Source of the DNA: Paenibacillus antri
GTDB lineage: Bacteria > Bacillota > Bacilli > Paenibacillales > YIM-B00363
NCBI RefSeq assembly: GCF_005765165.1
Contig: NZ_VCIW01000023.1
Coordinates: 1-64,000 of the forward strand
Reading direction: 5' to 3'
Length of the DNA stretch: 64,000 nucleotides
Under the pieces are notes generated by a model. That model saw only the letters and a list, made by a program, of their open reading frames with translations. It did not search any database and was not told where the DNA came from. Positions 57,814 to 64,000 of this stretch are shown here, one piece after another. Position numbers and translations under genes: made by a program. The first letter of the stretch is position 1, and each line of letters opens with the position of its first letter.

Positions 57814-60006
57814 CTACATCGCGCCTCGCAGCAATGGCGTCAATTCGTCCCAGTGATACGCCTCCAACCGGTGAAGCGCCCTCGTGCACGCGACGTAAAG
57901 CAGCTTGACGTCCTCCGGCACGGCCGGGTCGTACGCCGCTTCCGCCGGATTGACGAGCAGCACCGCGTCGAATTCCATGCCTTTGCTTAAATACACCGGC
58001 ACGACGCTGACGCCGCCCTCGTACTTGCCCGCTTTCCCTTCGATCAAGTGAGCGCCTTCGACGCCGAGGGCGGTCAGCCGTCGATGCACGTCGCGGCAAC
58101 GAGCCGTCGTCTTGTCGATGACGGCGACGTTATGCATGCCCTGCGCCCGCAGCGCGGCCAGCCGGTCGGCGATCGTCCGCAGCCCTTCCTCCTCGTTCGA
58201 CGTGCGCGCCGCGGCCGGCGTTTCGCCGTGGCGGAGCACCGGCTCCGCCGGCGTCACGTGCGGGTTGTCCCAGTGGGACAGCACGGCGTTCGCGACCGTC
58301 ATGATTTCGACGGTCGAACGATAGCTCTTCTTCAACCGCTCGATCGACACTTTGCCGGGGAATACGCCTTCCTTCAGGACGTTCCAATCGGTCAGTCCGC
58401 GGTACGGATAGATCGACTGGGCGAGATCGCCCAGGATCGACATGGAGCCGGCGGCCGACAACGCGCTCAACGCATGAAGCTGGAACGGGGAGAAGTCCTG
58501 CGCCTCGTCGACGATAATGTGGCTGTAAGCGCGCGTCTTGCCTAAGCCGTAAAACCGGTACGCCAAATAAAAGAGCGGCGCGAGATCGTCCCACTCCAGC
58601 TCCTGCTTATGCATCTCCTTTCGCTCCGCGAAATACGCGGCGACCCGCTCCGCGTCTACTCCCTCGCCCGCGAGGCCGGCTTCCGCCATCCACTTCGCGA
58701 CGTTGGCCGGCTTCGTCACGATGTTGCGGTAGAACGAGACGAGCTCGACGCTCTTCACCGTCTCGACGTACTCCGCCAGCTTGCGGTCGTATTGCGCCCG
58801 CACCTCCGCGACGCGCTTCTCGGTCGCGGCGTATTGCCCGGACTTCACGCGGGACTCGAGGACGCGGGCGGCTTCCCTGGCGCAATCGTCCTTCCACTGC
58901 GTCAGCGCCTGGATGAGCCGCTTGCGCCGCTGCATGTACGGATAGTGCCGGAAGTCGACGTGAAACTTCCGCCGCACCTCCTCGGCGGTCATCTTGTGCG
59001 TCTTGCTGAGCGCGAGATCCGTCTCGGGAACGGTCGATTCGATGCGCCGTTCGACGTACCGGTCGAGCAGCGACTTCGTCGCCATCGACCCGCGCAGCCG
59101 GGAGGCGAGCTTTACCGTCGCGAGCCGCTCGGCGTCCGCGCCCCGCTCCGCCTCCAGAAACAGCGCCGTCTTCCCGGCCGCGTCCGCGAATTTGTATCCC
59201 TTCGGCAGCGGGATAAAGCCGCAGAGCGCCTCCTCCCACGTCGTCTGCACGACGCCTTCGATGCCGAGATCCGGCAGAACGTCGGATATATAATCGATGA
59301 AGAGCCGGTTCGGCGCGATGATGAGGAAGTTGTCGAACGCGCCGCGATCCCGGTACGCGTAGGCGAGGAACGCGAGACGGTGAAGCGCGATCGTCGTCTT
59401 CCCGCTGCCCGCCGCGCCCTGCACGATGAGCGCTTGTCCCGCTTCGGCGCGCAGCACGGCGTTCTGCTCCGCCTGGATCGTCTCGACGATATCCTTCAGC
59501 TTCTGCTCCCCGCGCTGCTCCAACCGCTCGATCAGAAGCCGGTTCGTCCCCGTCTCGGCGGACATGTCGTAGAACCGGGTCAGCTCGTCCTTGTCCATCT
59601 CGAACTGCCGCTTGTTGCTCACGTCGAACAGCAGCCGCTTCCCGAGCTTCACGTCCACCGGCACCTCGCGGAACGAATGCTCGTAGTATAAATTCGCCAT
59701 CGGCGAACGCCAATCGAGCACGATCGGCTCCATCGTGGCGCGGTCGAACAAGCCGAACCGTCCGATGTACGCCCGCTCCCGGTCCGGCTGCTCGCGCTCT
59801 TGGAAGTCGACCTTGGCGAAGAACGGCCGCGTTCTGGACTTGAACAGCTGGTCCAATTCCTTCTGCCGGATCGCGTTGAGCGCCAGCTCCGTGAAGTCGT
59901 CGGTCAGCTTAATGCCGGCCGACCCGCTTTCGATCTGCCGTTCGATGTGACGTCGTACCCGATCCAGAAACTCCCGCTCCGTCGACAACTGCTCCTCGTA
60001 CGTCAT
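57814..60006 (-). CDS. helD: HelD-type RNA polymerase-associated UvrD/Rep-like helicase
   Basis: This 730-aa protein matches HelD, which removes stalled or idle RNA polymerase using ATP. A coiled-coil N-terminal arm is followed by motifs YIGRFGLFDRATMEPIVLDW and RSPMANLYYEHSF, Walker A GAAGSGKTTIALHRLAFLAY, helicase motifs VDEAQDFSPFQL, LGDLAQSIYPYRG and SYRSTVEI, and the C-terminal YLSKGMEFDAVLLVN and LLYVACTRALHRLEAY. ATG 60006 is chosen because a TATAAT box overlaps the upstream in-frame ATG at 60054, so that ATG cannot be in the mRNA if the box is used; GGAGCGAAGGGG stands upstream of 60006. Confidence 0.93.
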   Translation of the reverse strand: MTYEEQLSTEREFLDRVRRHIERQIESGSAGIKLTDDFTELALNAIRQKELDQLFKSRTRPFFAKVDFQEREQPDRERAYIGRFGLFDRATMEPIVLDWRSPMANLYYEHSFREVPVDVKLGKRLLFDVSNKRQFEMDKDELTRFYDMSAETGTNRLLIERLEQRGEQKLKDIVETIQAEQNAVLRAEAGQALIVQGAAGSGKTTIALHRLAFLAYAYRDRGAFDNFLIIAPNRLFIDYISDVLPDLGIEGVVQTTWEEALCGFIPLPKGYKFADAAGKTALFLEAERGADAERLATVKLASRLRGSMATKSLLDRYVERRIESTVPETDLALSKTHKMTAEEVRRKFHVDFRHYPYMQRRKRLIQALTQWKDDCAREAARVLESRVKSGQYAATEKRVAEVRAQYDRKLAEYVETVKSVELVSFYRNIVTKPANVAKWMAEAGLAGEGVDAERVAAYFAERKEMHKQELEWDDLAPLFYLAYRFYGLGKTRAYSHIIVDEAQDFSPFQLHALSALSAAGSMSILGDLAQSIYPYRGLTDWNVLKEGVFPGKVSIERLKKSYRSTVEIMTVANAVLSHWDNPHVTPAEPVLRHGETPAAARTSNEEEGLRTIADRLAALRAQGMHNVAVIDKTTARCRDVHRRLTALGVEGAHLIEGKAGKYEGGVSVVPVYLSKGMEFDAVLLVNPAEAAYDPAVPEDVKLLYVACTRALHRLEAYHWDELTPLLRGAM

Positions 60007-60052
60007 GCCGCTCGTTTCGCCCCTTCGCTCCGAATACGATTCGTTACTGAGC

Positions 60053-60116
60053 ATTATATATTAATATAAGCTCGCTATTTTTTCCAGATTCCGGTTGAAA
60101 AAGTTTATGTTACAAT
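60053..60116. promoter_or_regulatory. Divergent promoter region for helD and the 71-aa gene
   Basis: On the minus strand TATAAT (60058-60053) is a perfect -10 box for helD. On the plus strand TGTTACAAT (60108-60116) is an extended -10 box for the small gene. Neither has a good -35 box. The 50 bp between them is strongly AT-rich. Confidence 0.5.
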
Positions 60117-60153
60117 ATCGGAATAAAGATCGACCGATCGAGAGGGAGGCCAT

Positions 60154-60369
60154 ATGGCGCGCAACCGACGTTTAATCACGGATCAAGACCTGCAGGAAGC
60201 GATGGAACGGGAGACGCCGATCCGGGTGTTCCGGGACGACGCGATCGTCGATTCCGGCGGCATCCTCACCCGCTTCGACGATTCACTCGTCGTTCTCCAA
60301 GCCGGAGTCGGCGACGTCTCGTACCATCGCCGCGACGAGAGCGAATTTTACGAAATGCCTTCAAGGTAA
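60154..60369 (+). CDS. Small hypothetical protein, 71 aa
   Basis: I do not recognise a family name. The protein begins MARNRRLITDQDLQEAMERE, is charged and soluble, and has a beta-rich second half (IRVFRDDAIVDSGGILTRFD, DSLVVLQAGVGDVSYHRRDE). A GAGAGGGAGG site and an extended -10 box support expression. It is transcribed alone and ends at a strong hairpin terminator. Length and composition suggest a conserved small regulatory or structural protein, but no function can be given. Confidence 0.8.
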   Translation: MARNRRLITDQDLQEAMERETPIRVFRDDAIVDSGGILTRFDDSLVVLQAGVGDVSYHRRDESEFYEMPSR

Positions 60370-60373
60370 ACCG

Positions 60374-60418
60374 AAAGCCGATTCGCGTTCTCTTCAGGAG
60401 ACGCGGGTCGGCTTTTTT
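60374..60418 (+). terminator. Terminator of the 71-aa gene
   Basis: AAAGCCGATTCGCGTTCTC pairs with GGAGACGCGGGTCGGCTTT with a few mismatches (loop TTCA), followed by a T-run ending at 60418. Confidence 0.85.
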
Positions 60419-60440
60419 CGTGTTCCGAACGATTCGCCTC

Positions 60441-60490
60441 TTGACATATCTCCCCATCGGTTATATGGTTAGTTACATGAGTAATTAACC
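60441..60490 (+). promoter_or_regulatory. Promoter and operator of the GntR/ABC operon
   Basis: TTGACA (60441-60446) and TATGGT (60464-60469) are 17 bp apart, a good sigma-A promoter. A palindrome at 60467-60490 (GGTTAGTTAC, ATGA, GTAATTAACC, one mismatch) overlaps the -10 box and the transcription start. This is the expected place for repression by the GntR protein encoded next. The ribosome site AGGTGGTG follows. Confidence 0.8.
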
Positions 60491-60507
60491 GGTTAGGTGG
60501 TGAACGA

Positions 60508-60879
60508 ATGGCTAGTCTGATCGACGAGGGAAAACCCATATTCCAACAGATCGCGGAGCGCATCGAAGACGACATTATCAACGAGTCGCTGCCGGAAGAA
60601 ACGCAGGTGCCGTCGACGAACCAGTTCGCGGCGTTCTATCAAATCAACCCGGCCACCGCGGCCAAAGGCGTCAACCTGTTAGTCGAACAAGGAATTCTAT
60701 ACAAGAAGCGAGGGATCGGCATGTTCGTGGCAACCGGCGCGAGAGAAACGTTAATCGAAAAACGCAAAGAACAGTTCTACGAGCAGTTCGTGGTCACGAT
60801 GCTGACGGAAGCGAGCAAGCTGCAAATCGGACGCGAGGAACTCATTCGCATGATTCGACGGGAGGGCGACGAGGAATGA
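60508..60879 (+). CDS. YtrA-subfamily GntR regulator
   Basis: This 123-aa regulator has an N-terminal GntR winged helix (GKPIFQQIAERIEDDIINES, VPSTNQFAAFYQINPATAAK, LYKKRGIGMFVATGA) and only a short helical C-terminal part (~45 residues) with no ligand domain, as in YtrA. It probably represses its own operon through the palindrome that overlaps the promoter. The last 4 bp overlap the ATPase gene. In Bacilli such regulators control ABC exporters induced by cell-wall antibiotics; the inducer here is unknown. Confidence 0.94.
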   Translation: MASLIDEGKPIFQQIAERIEDDIINESLPEETQVPSTNQFAAFYQINPATAAKGVNLLVEQGILYKKRGIGMFVATGARETLIEKRKEQFYEQFVVTMLTEASKLQIGREELIRMIRREGDEE

Positions 60880-61778
60880 CAGGAGCCGTGGTGGAAGCGG
60901 TAGAAATTACGAAAGCATACGGCACGATGAGGGCGCTCGACCGCGTGTCGTTTCGGCTGGAAGCCGATAAAATATACGGCCTTCTCGGGCGCAACGGCGC
61001 GGGCAAGACGACGCTGATGCACATCCTTACGGCGCAGCTGTTCGCCACGAGCGGCGAGGTCCGCCTGTTCGGCGAAGCGCCGTACGAGAACGACGCCGCG
61101 CTGCGGCGCGTCTGCTTCATCAAGGAAAGCCAGGTATATCCGAAGACGCTTCGCGTGAGCGACGTGCTGGAGGTGTCGGCTTCCTTCTTCCCGAACTGGG
61201 ACCGGGAATTCGCGATGCGGCTCGTCCGCGACTTCGAGCTGCCGCTGACCCGGCGCATGAACAAGCTGTCCCGAGGGATGCTGTCGTCGGTAGGAATCAT
61301 TATCGGGCTTGCGAGCCGGGCGCCGGTGACCATTTTCGACGAACCGTACTTGGGGCTGGACGCCGTCGCGCGCGGCATGTTCTACGACAAGCTGCTCCAG
61401 GACTACGCGGAGCACCCGCGGACGATTCTGCTGTCCACGCATCTGATCGACGAGGTGAGCCGCATGCTGGAGCATGTGCTGCTCATCGACCGCGGCCGAC
61501 TGCTGCTCGACGAGGAGGCGGACTCGCTCCGAAGCAAGGCGTATACGGTCGCCGGGCCGAAAGCGAAAGCCGAATCGTTCGCGAACGGACGGACCGTCCT
61601 TCACGCGGAATCGATCGGCGGCATGGCGTCGCTGACGGTGCAAGGGGCGATGTCGCCCGAGCTGAAGCGGCAGGCGGAAAGCCTCGGCCTCGAGATCGGT
61701 CCCGTCTCGCTGCAGCAGCTGTTCATCCATCTTACGAATCGCGCTTCGGCGGAAGGAAAGGAGCATGTCGGACGATGA
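60876..61778 (+). CDS. ABC transporter ATPase of the YtrB type
   Basis: This 300-aa ATPase has Walker A GRNGAGKTTLM, a signature region with LSRGM (NKLSRGMLSSVGIIIGLASR) and Walker B VTIFDEPYLGLDAVARG, then the H-loop LLSTHLIDEVS. LSRGM in place of LSGGQ is usual for this YtrB/EcsA-like group. It energises the membrane partner encoded next, with 4-bp overlaps on both sides (60876-60879, 61775-61778). The C-terminal ~90 residues form the extra domain seen in this family. Export of a lipid-II-binding or similar compound is possible. Confidence 0.94.
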   Translation: MTGAVVEAVEITKAYGTMRALDRVSFRLEADKIYGLLGRNGAGKTTLMHILTAQLFATSGEVRLFGEAPYENDAALRRVCFIKESQVYPKTLRVSDVLEVSASFFPNWDREFAMRLVRDFELPLTRRMNKLSRGMLSSVGIIIGLASRAPVTIFDEPYLGLDAVARGMFYDKLLQDYAEHPRTILLSTHLIDEVSRMLEHVLLIDRGRLLLDEEADSLRSKAYTVAGPKAKAESFANGRTVLHAESIGGMASLTVQGAMSPELKRQAESLGLEIGPVSLQQLFIHLTNRASAEGKEHVGR

Positions 61779-62458
61779 ATCGATCCAGCGCAGGCATATT
61801 TAAGATGTACCTGAAGGACGCGCGTCTTTCCGTCATTATTTTTTGGTCGATTTTATTCGCGATCTACTTCCTAATGGCCGCGGTCATGACCGCCGTCGAC
61901 GGTGCCGAGGCCAATTCCGCAGGCGTCTCTCCCATGTACGTGTATATGTTCGTTTCGGGCATCGTCGGCCTCCGGGAGTCGCTGCCTTACGCGCTAGGCA
62001 TGAACGTGCGGCGGAAGGATTATTTCTATGGCGTGATGATCGCCGCCTTCTCGATCGCCGCGGCCTTCGGCGCCTTCGCGACGCTGCTCGCGGTCATCGA
62101 GGAGGCCGTCACCGGCGCCTTCGACGTGCGGACGATTTCGTTCTTCCGCGTCGCATGGTTCGATCGCGTAGGCTTCGTCGGCGAATTCGCCGCGCATCTC
62201 GTGTTCCTTTGCTTCTTTTTCGCGCTGGGCTTCTTCTTCTCTTTGCTTCAGAAACGATACGGGGCGATAAGCTTATACGTCCTCGGCGCCTTATCGATCG
62301 TTGCGGTTTACCTCATGCACTTGCTCGGAGCGTGGCCGTCCGTGTTCCGATGGCTGATCTCGCTCGACAGCGTCGTTACGTTCGCCTTGTGGCTCATTCC
62401 CGCCGTGGCCGTCCTCGTGGGAGGTTCCTACCTGCTGATGCGCAGAGCGACGCCGTAA
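61775..62458 (+). CDS. ABC transporter permease subunit
   Basis: This 227-aa membrane protein has six predicted helices: about 17-40, 50-65, 80-105, 125-150, 165-185 and 195-218. It is the membrane component of the preceding ATPase, with which it overlaps by 4 bp. Features include KMYLKDARLSVIIFWSILFA at the N-terminus and GMNVRRKDYFYGVMIAAFSI in the middle, which resemble permeases of GntR-regulated antibiotic-stress operons. The substrate is unknown. A strong terminator lies 29 bp downstream. Confidence 0.9.
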   Translation: MNRSSAGIFKMYLKDARLSVIIFWSILFAIYFLMAAVMTAVDGAEANSAGVSPMYVYMFVSGIVGLRESLPYALGMNVRRKDYFYGVMIAAFSIAAAFGAFATLLAVIEEAVTGAFDVRTISFFRVAWFDRVGFVGEFAAHLVFLCFFFALGFFFSLLQKRYGAISLYVLGALSIVAVYLMHLLGAWPSVFRWLISLDSVVTFALWLIPAVAVLVGGSYLLMRRATP

Positions 62459-62487
62459 CCGAAACGAAATCCGCGAAAACCGAAGAA

Positions 62488-62525
62488 AAGCCTGCCTGAG
62501 ACGCCGTCTCGGGTAGGCTTTTTTA
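62488..62525 (+). terminator. Terminator of the GntR/ABC operon
   Basis: AAGCCTGCCTGAGAC (62488-62502) pairs with GTCTCGGGTAGGCTT (62506-62520) with two mismatches, followed by TTTT. Confidence 0.88.
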
Positions 62526-62648
62526 CCTATTTCAACTCATTAACAAAAAGTTGCGTTCACCATACGAAAGCCCTAGTCTTCGGACTTCGACCATGTCATA
62601 ATAGTACTAAACTCATTGTCATTCATTCAACGAAAGAAGGGATTTTAC

Positions 62649-62981
62649 GTGCCTGCCACTCCATATGCGCGTTCGATTTCGTTCGGCGACGCCCCGTTGG
62701 AAGACGTCGCGCTCCAATATTTGCCGACGCAGCGACAGCTTGTCATTACGTTCTATTACCAAGGCATCCAATTCGCCTGCATGTGCCTGAAGACCGACGA
62801 AGAATTGCAGCCGATTCGCGTCGTGAATCACCTGAAGAAAGACGATCACAATATGCGGGCGAGATTTCTGGTCAGCGTCTTGAACGATCGATTGGCGGAG
62901 CTGTTCCGCGCGATTTCGACCGCCAGCGCCTCCTTCCGCTCATACGTTCGGAGAGAGATCGGCGAGATCAGCTACGCCTGA
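62649..62981 (+). CDS. Hypothetical protein, 110 aa
   Basis: No family was recognised. The protein begins MPATPYARSISFGDAPLEDV (GTG start), has a beta-rich half (QRQLVITFYYQGIQFACMCL) and a helical half (ARFLVSVLNDRLAELFRAIS). It has no signal peptide or membrane helix. GAAAGAAGGG lies 7 bases before the GTG at 62649, which is preferred over a TTG upstream. Its end overlaps the convergent ywbE gene by 10 bp. Codon use fits the genome. Confidence 0.75.
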   Translation: MPATPYARSISFGDAPLEDVALQYLPTQRQLVITFYYQGIQFACMCLKTDEELQPIRVVNHLKKDDHNMRARFLVSVLNDRLAELFRAISTASASFRSYVRREIGEISYA

Positions 62982-63196
62982 TCCTCGCCGGCTCCGCCTC
63001 CCAGAATCGATTTCACGCGCCCGACCTGCCCGTCCTGCAGGCGCACCTTAATTCCATGCGGATGATCCGCCGATTTCGTCAAGATGTCTTTCACGATCCC
63101 TCTCGTCGTCTTGCCCGTCCGCTGATCCTGCTTCAGCACGATGTCCACCTCGAGCCCCGGTCGAATCGCGCTTCGCTGTCGTCCGCTTCCGTTCAT
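62972..63196 (-). CDS. ywbE: YwbE family protein
   Basis: This 74-aa soluble protein matches YwbE over its length: IRPGLEVDIVLKQDQRTGKT, TRGIVKDILTKSADHPHGIK and VRLQDGQVGRVKSIL. The family is a single KOW/SH3-like beta domain of unknown function, widespread in Firmicutes and other bacteria. GGGGGAC before ATG 63196 supports this start over an upstream in-frame one. It is convergent with the 110-aa gene and lies after a hairpin that follows glcF. Confidence 0.94.
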   Translation of the reverse strand: MNGSGRQRSAIRPGLEVDIVLKQDQRTGKTTRGIVKDILTKSADHPHGIKVRLQDGQVGRVKSILGGGAGEDQA

Positions 63197-63238
63197 CGTC
63201 GTTCGTCCCCCTTGTTCCGTCGATAGCTCTAGCATGCG

Positions 63239-63278
63239 CGAAGTCCCTTCCGTCTATTTGACGACGGAAGGGACTTCG
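63239..63278 (-). terminator. Terminator after glcF
   Basis: CGAAGTCCCTTCCGTC (63239-63254) pairs perfectly with GACGGAAGGGACTTCG (63263-63278) around an 8-base loop. It lies 22 bp past the glcF stop. No strong T-run follows on either strand. Confidence 0.7.
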
Positions 63279-63300
63279 TTCGTTCCCCGCCCTCGGCGGG

Positions 63301-64000
63301 TCAGTCTCTCTTCAAGCGCTCGTATAGGAAATCTACGACGTGGACGGCCGCCATGCGGCCGGGATCGCCGTGCTTCTCGATGCCGAGCTTCATCTGCAGC
63401 AAGCAGCCGGGATTGCTCGTCAAGATGTATTCCGCCTTCGTCGCTTCCGCGTGCTCCATCTTATGTTCCAGAATTCGCCCCGACATCTCCGGCTGCGTTA
63501 CGTTGTAGATGCCTGCCGAGCCGCAGCAGCGGTCCGCTTCCTTCATCTCGCAAAACTCCGCACCGGCGACGCGATTCATCAACGTCCTCGGCGCGCCGGA
63601 CGACTTCATGACGTTCCGCAGATGGCACGAATCCTGATAGGTGAACCGAGCGGGCTCCTTCGATTCGAAGGCGAGCGGCCGCCCTTTGCGGACGAGCAGC
63701 TCGGAGACGTCGACGACGCGCTCGGCGAACCAAGCGGCCGCCTCCCTCCATTCCGGATCGCCCTGGAGCAAGTGATCGTATTCGACGAGCAGCGCGCCGC
63801 AGCCCCCGGCGTTCGTCGCGATGTAGTCGACGCCCGCGGCCCGGAAGGCGCGGATGTTGCGGCGCGCGAGCTCCCGCGCGTCGTCGGCTTCGCCGCTGTG
63901 CGCGTGCAGCGCGCCGCAGCAATTCTGAACGTCGGGAATTACGACGTCGAAGCCCGCTTCGCCCAGAAGCTTGACCGTATTGACGTTCGTCTCCGTGAAC
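63301..64000 (-). CDS. glcF: Glycolate oxidase iron-sulfur subunit, 5' end outside the window
   Basis: The C-terminal 232 codons are present and the gene runs off the right edge. It has the two Cys-rich CCG domains of GlcF/LutA-like proteins: NCCGALHAHSGEADDAREL, ATNAGGCGALLVEYDHLL, then DSCHLRN, CCGSAGIYNVTQPEMS and TSNPGCLLQMKLGIEKHG. GlcF passes electrons from FAD-bound glycolate or lactate oxidation to the membrane chain. CCGALHAHSGE and the NPGC block are closer to GlcF than to LutA. The FAD subunit genes are probably just outside. The usual N-terminal 4Fe-4S ferredoxin part is not visible. Confidence 0.93.
   Translation of the reverse strand, partial: FTETNVNTVKLLGEAGFDVVIPDVQNCCGALHAHSGEADDARELARRNIRAFRAAGVDYIATNAGGCGALLVEYDHLLQGDPEWREAAAWFAERVVDVSELLVRKGRPLAFESKEPARFTYQDSCHLRNVMKSSGAPRTLMNRVAGAEFCEMKEADRCCGSAGIYNVTQPEMSGRILEHKMEHAEATKAEYILTSNPGCLLQMKLGIEKHGDPGRMAAVHVVDFLYERLKRD

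Noticed and set aside
1-64000. tRNA, rRNA, insertion sequences, prophage and riboswitches
   Set aside because: No cloverleaf-like, rRNA-like, transposase, integrase or known riboswitch sequence was recognised on either strand. A tRNAscan and Rfam search would be needed to be certain.

Overview
The window looks like a chromosome segment of a GC-rich, endospore-forming Firmicute of the Paenibacillaceae (Paenibacillus or Cohnella type). This is inferred from gene content: YesM/YesN-type two-component pairs, several AraC regulators beside glycoside hydrolases, a copper-amine-oxidase-like domain on an exported hydrolase, the spore protein YyaC, YwbE, DUF1128 and a Bce-type peptide-antibiotic module. 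Genes are tightly packed, with many ATGA start/stop overlaps and convergent 3' overlaps. No rRNA, tRNA, insertion sequence, prophage or CRISPR array was seen.

Layout. 1-9.8 kb: a 114-bp direct repeat, a YesN/YesM-like pair, an SGNH esterase, a GH42 beta-galactosidase and a GH31 alpha-xylosidase, with a divergent AraC regulator; together they suggest use of xyloglucan-type side chains. 9.8-10.4 kb: non-coding repeats. 10.4-13.2 kb: quinone oxidoreductase, TetR regulator and membrane permease behind an operator-like palindrome. 13.2-19.3 kb: housekeeping and transport genes (DUF2905, MBL hydrolase, thioredoxin-like, DedA, cupredoxin, VOC, TauE/SafE, MFS). 19.4-24 kb: AraC regulator, putative glycosidase, YedK, YyaC, DUF1128. 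24.1-31.5 kb: a large exported RCC1-repeat protein, UDP-glucuronate epimerase, RsmF and a luciferase-like oxidoreductase. 31.5-32.07 kb: a second repeat cluster. 32-37 kb: CPBP protease and a galK-galE-galT operon with a small unannotated gene at its end. 37-43.2 kb: AraC, PQQ-type sugar dehydrogenase, a PatB-like enzyme and an exported GH26-like protein.

43.2-52.9 kb is the most unusual part. A DUF559-like nuclease gene has a decayed copy of its own 3' end beside it. An array of eight hairpins with an exact 82-bp period follows, in the presumed 3' UTR of a Bce-like ABC transporter operon. Next come the cognate sensor kinase and regulator, an RHH protein and an SPFH protein. An ABC-F ATPase then has an attenuator-like leader containing a 42-codon reading frame.

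52.9-64 kb: a single-polypeptide fusion of a COG0523 (CobW-like) GTPase and a SAM methyltransferase, an AraC regulator, a phytanoyl-CoA dioxygenase-like protein, glutaredoxin, a potassium channel, HelD, a YtrA-type GntR/ABC operon with a clear promoter and operator, YwbE, and a glcF gene cut by the window edge.

A roughly 30-bp sequence (core TGAGCARAGGAAATCA, then TTAGAAARGAG) occurs twelve times in three intergenic regions. With the 82-bp array, the GTPase-methyltransferase fusion and the ABC-F leader, it is the best lead for something undescribed.
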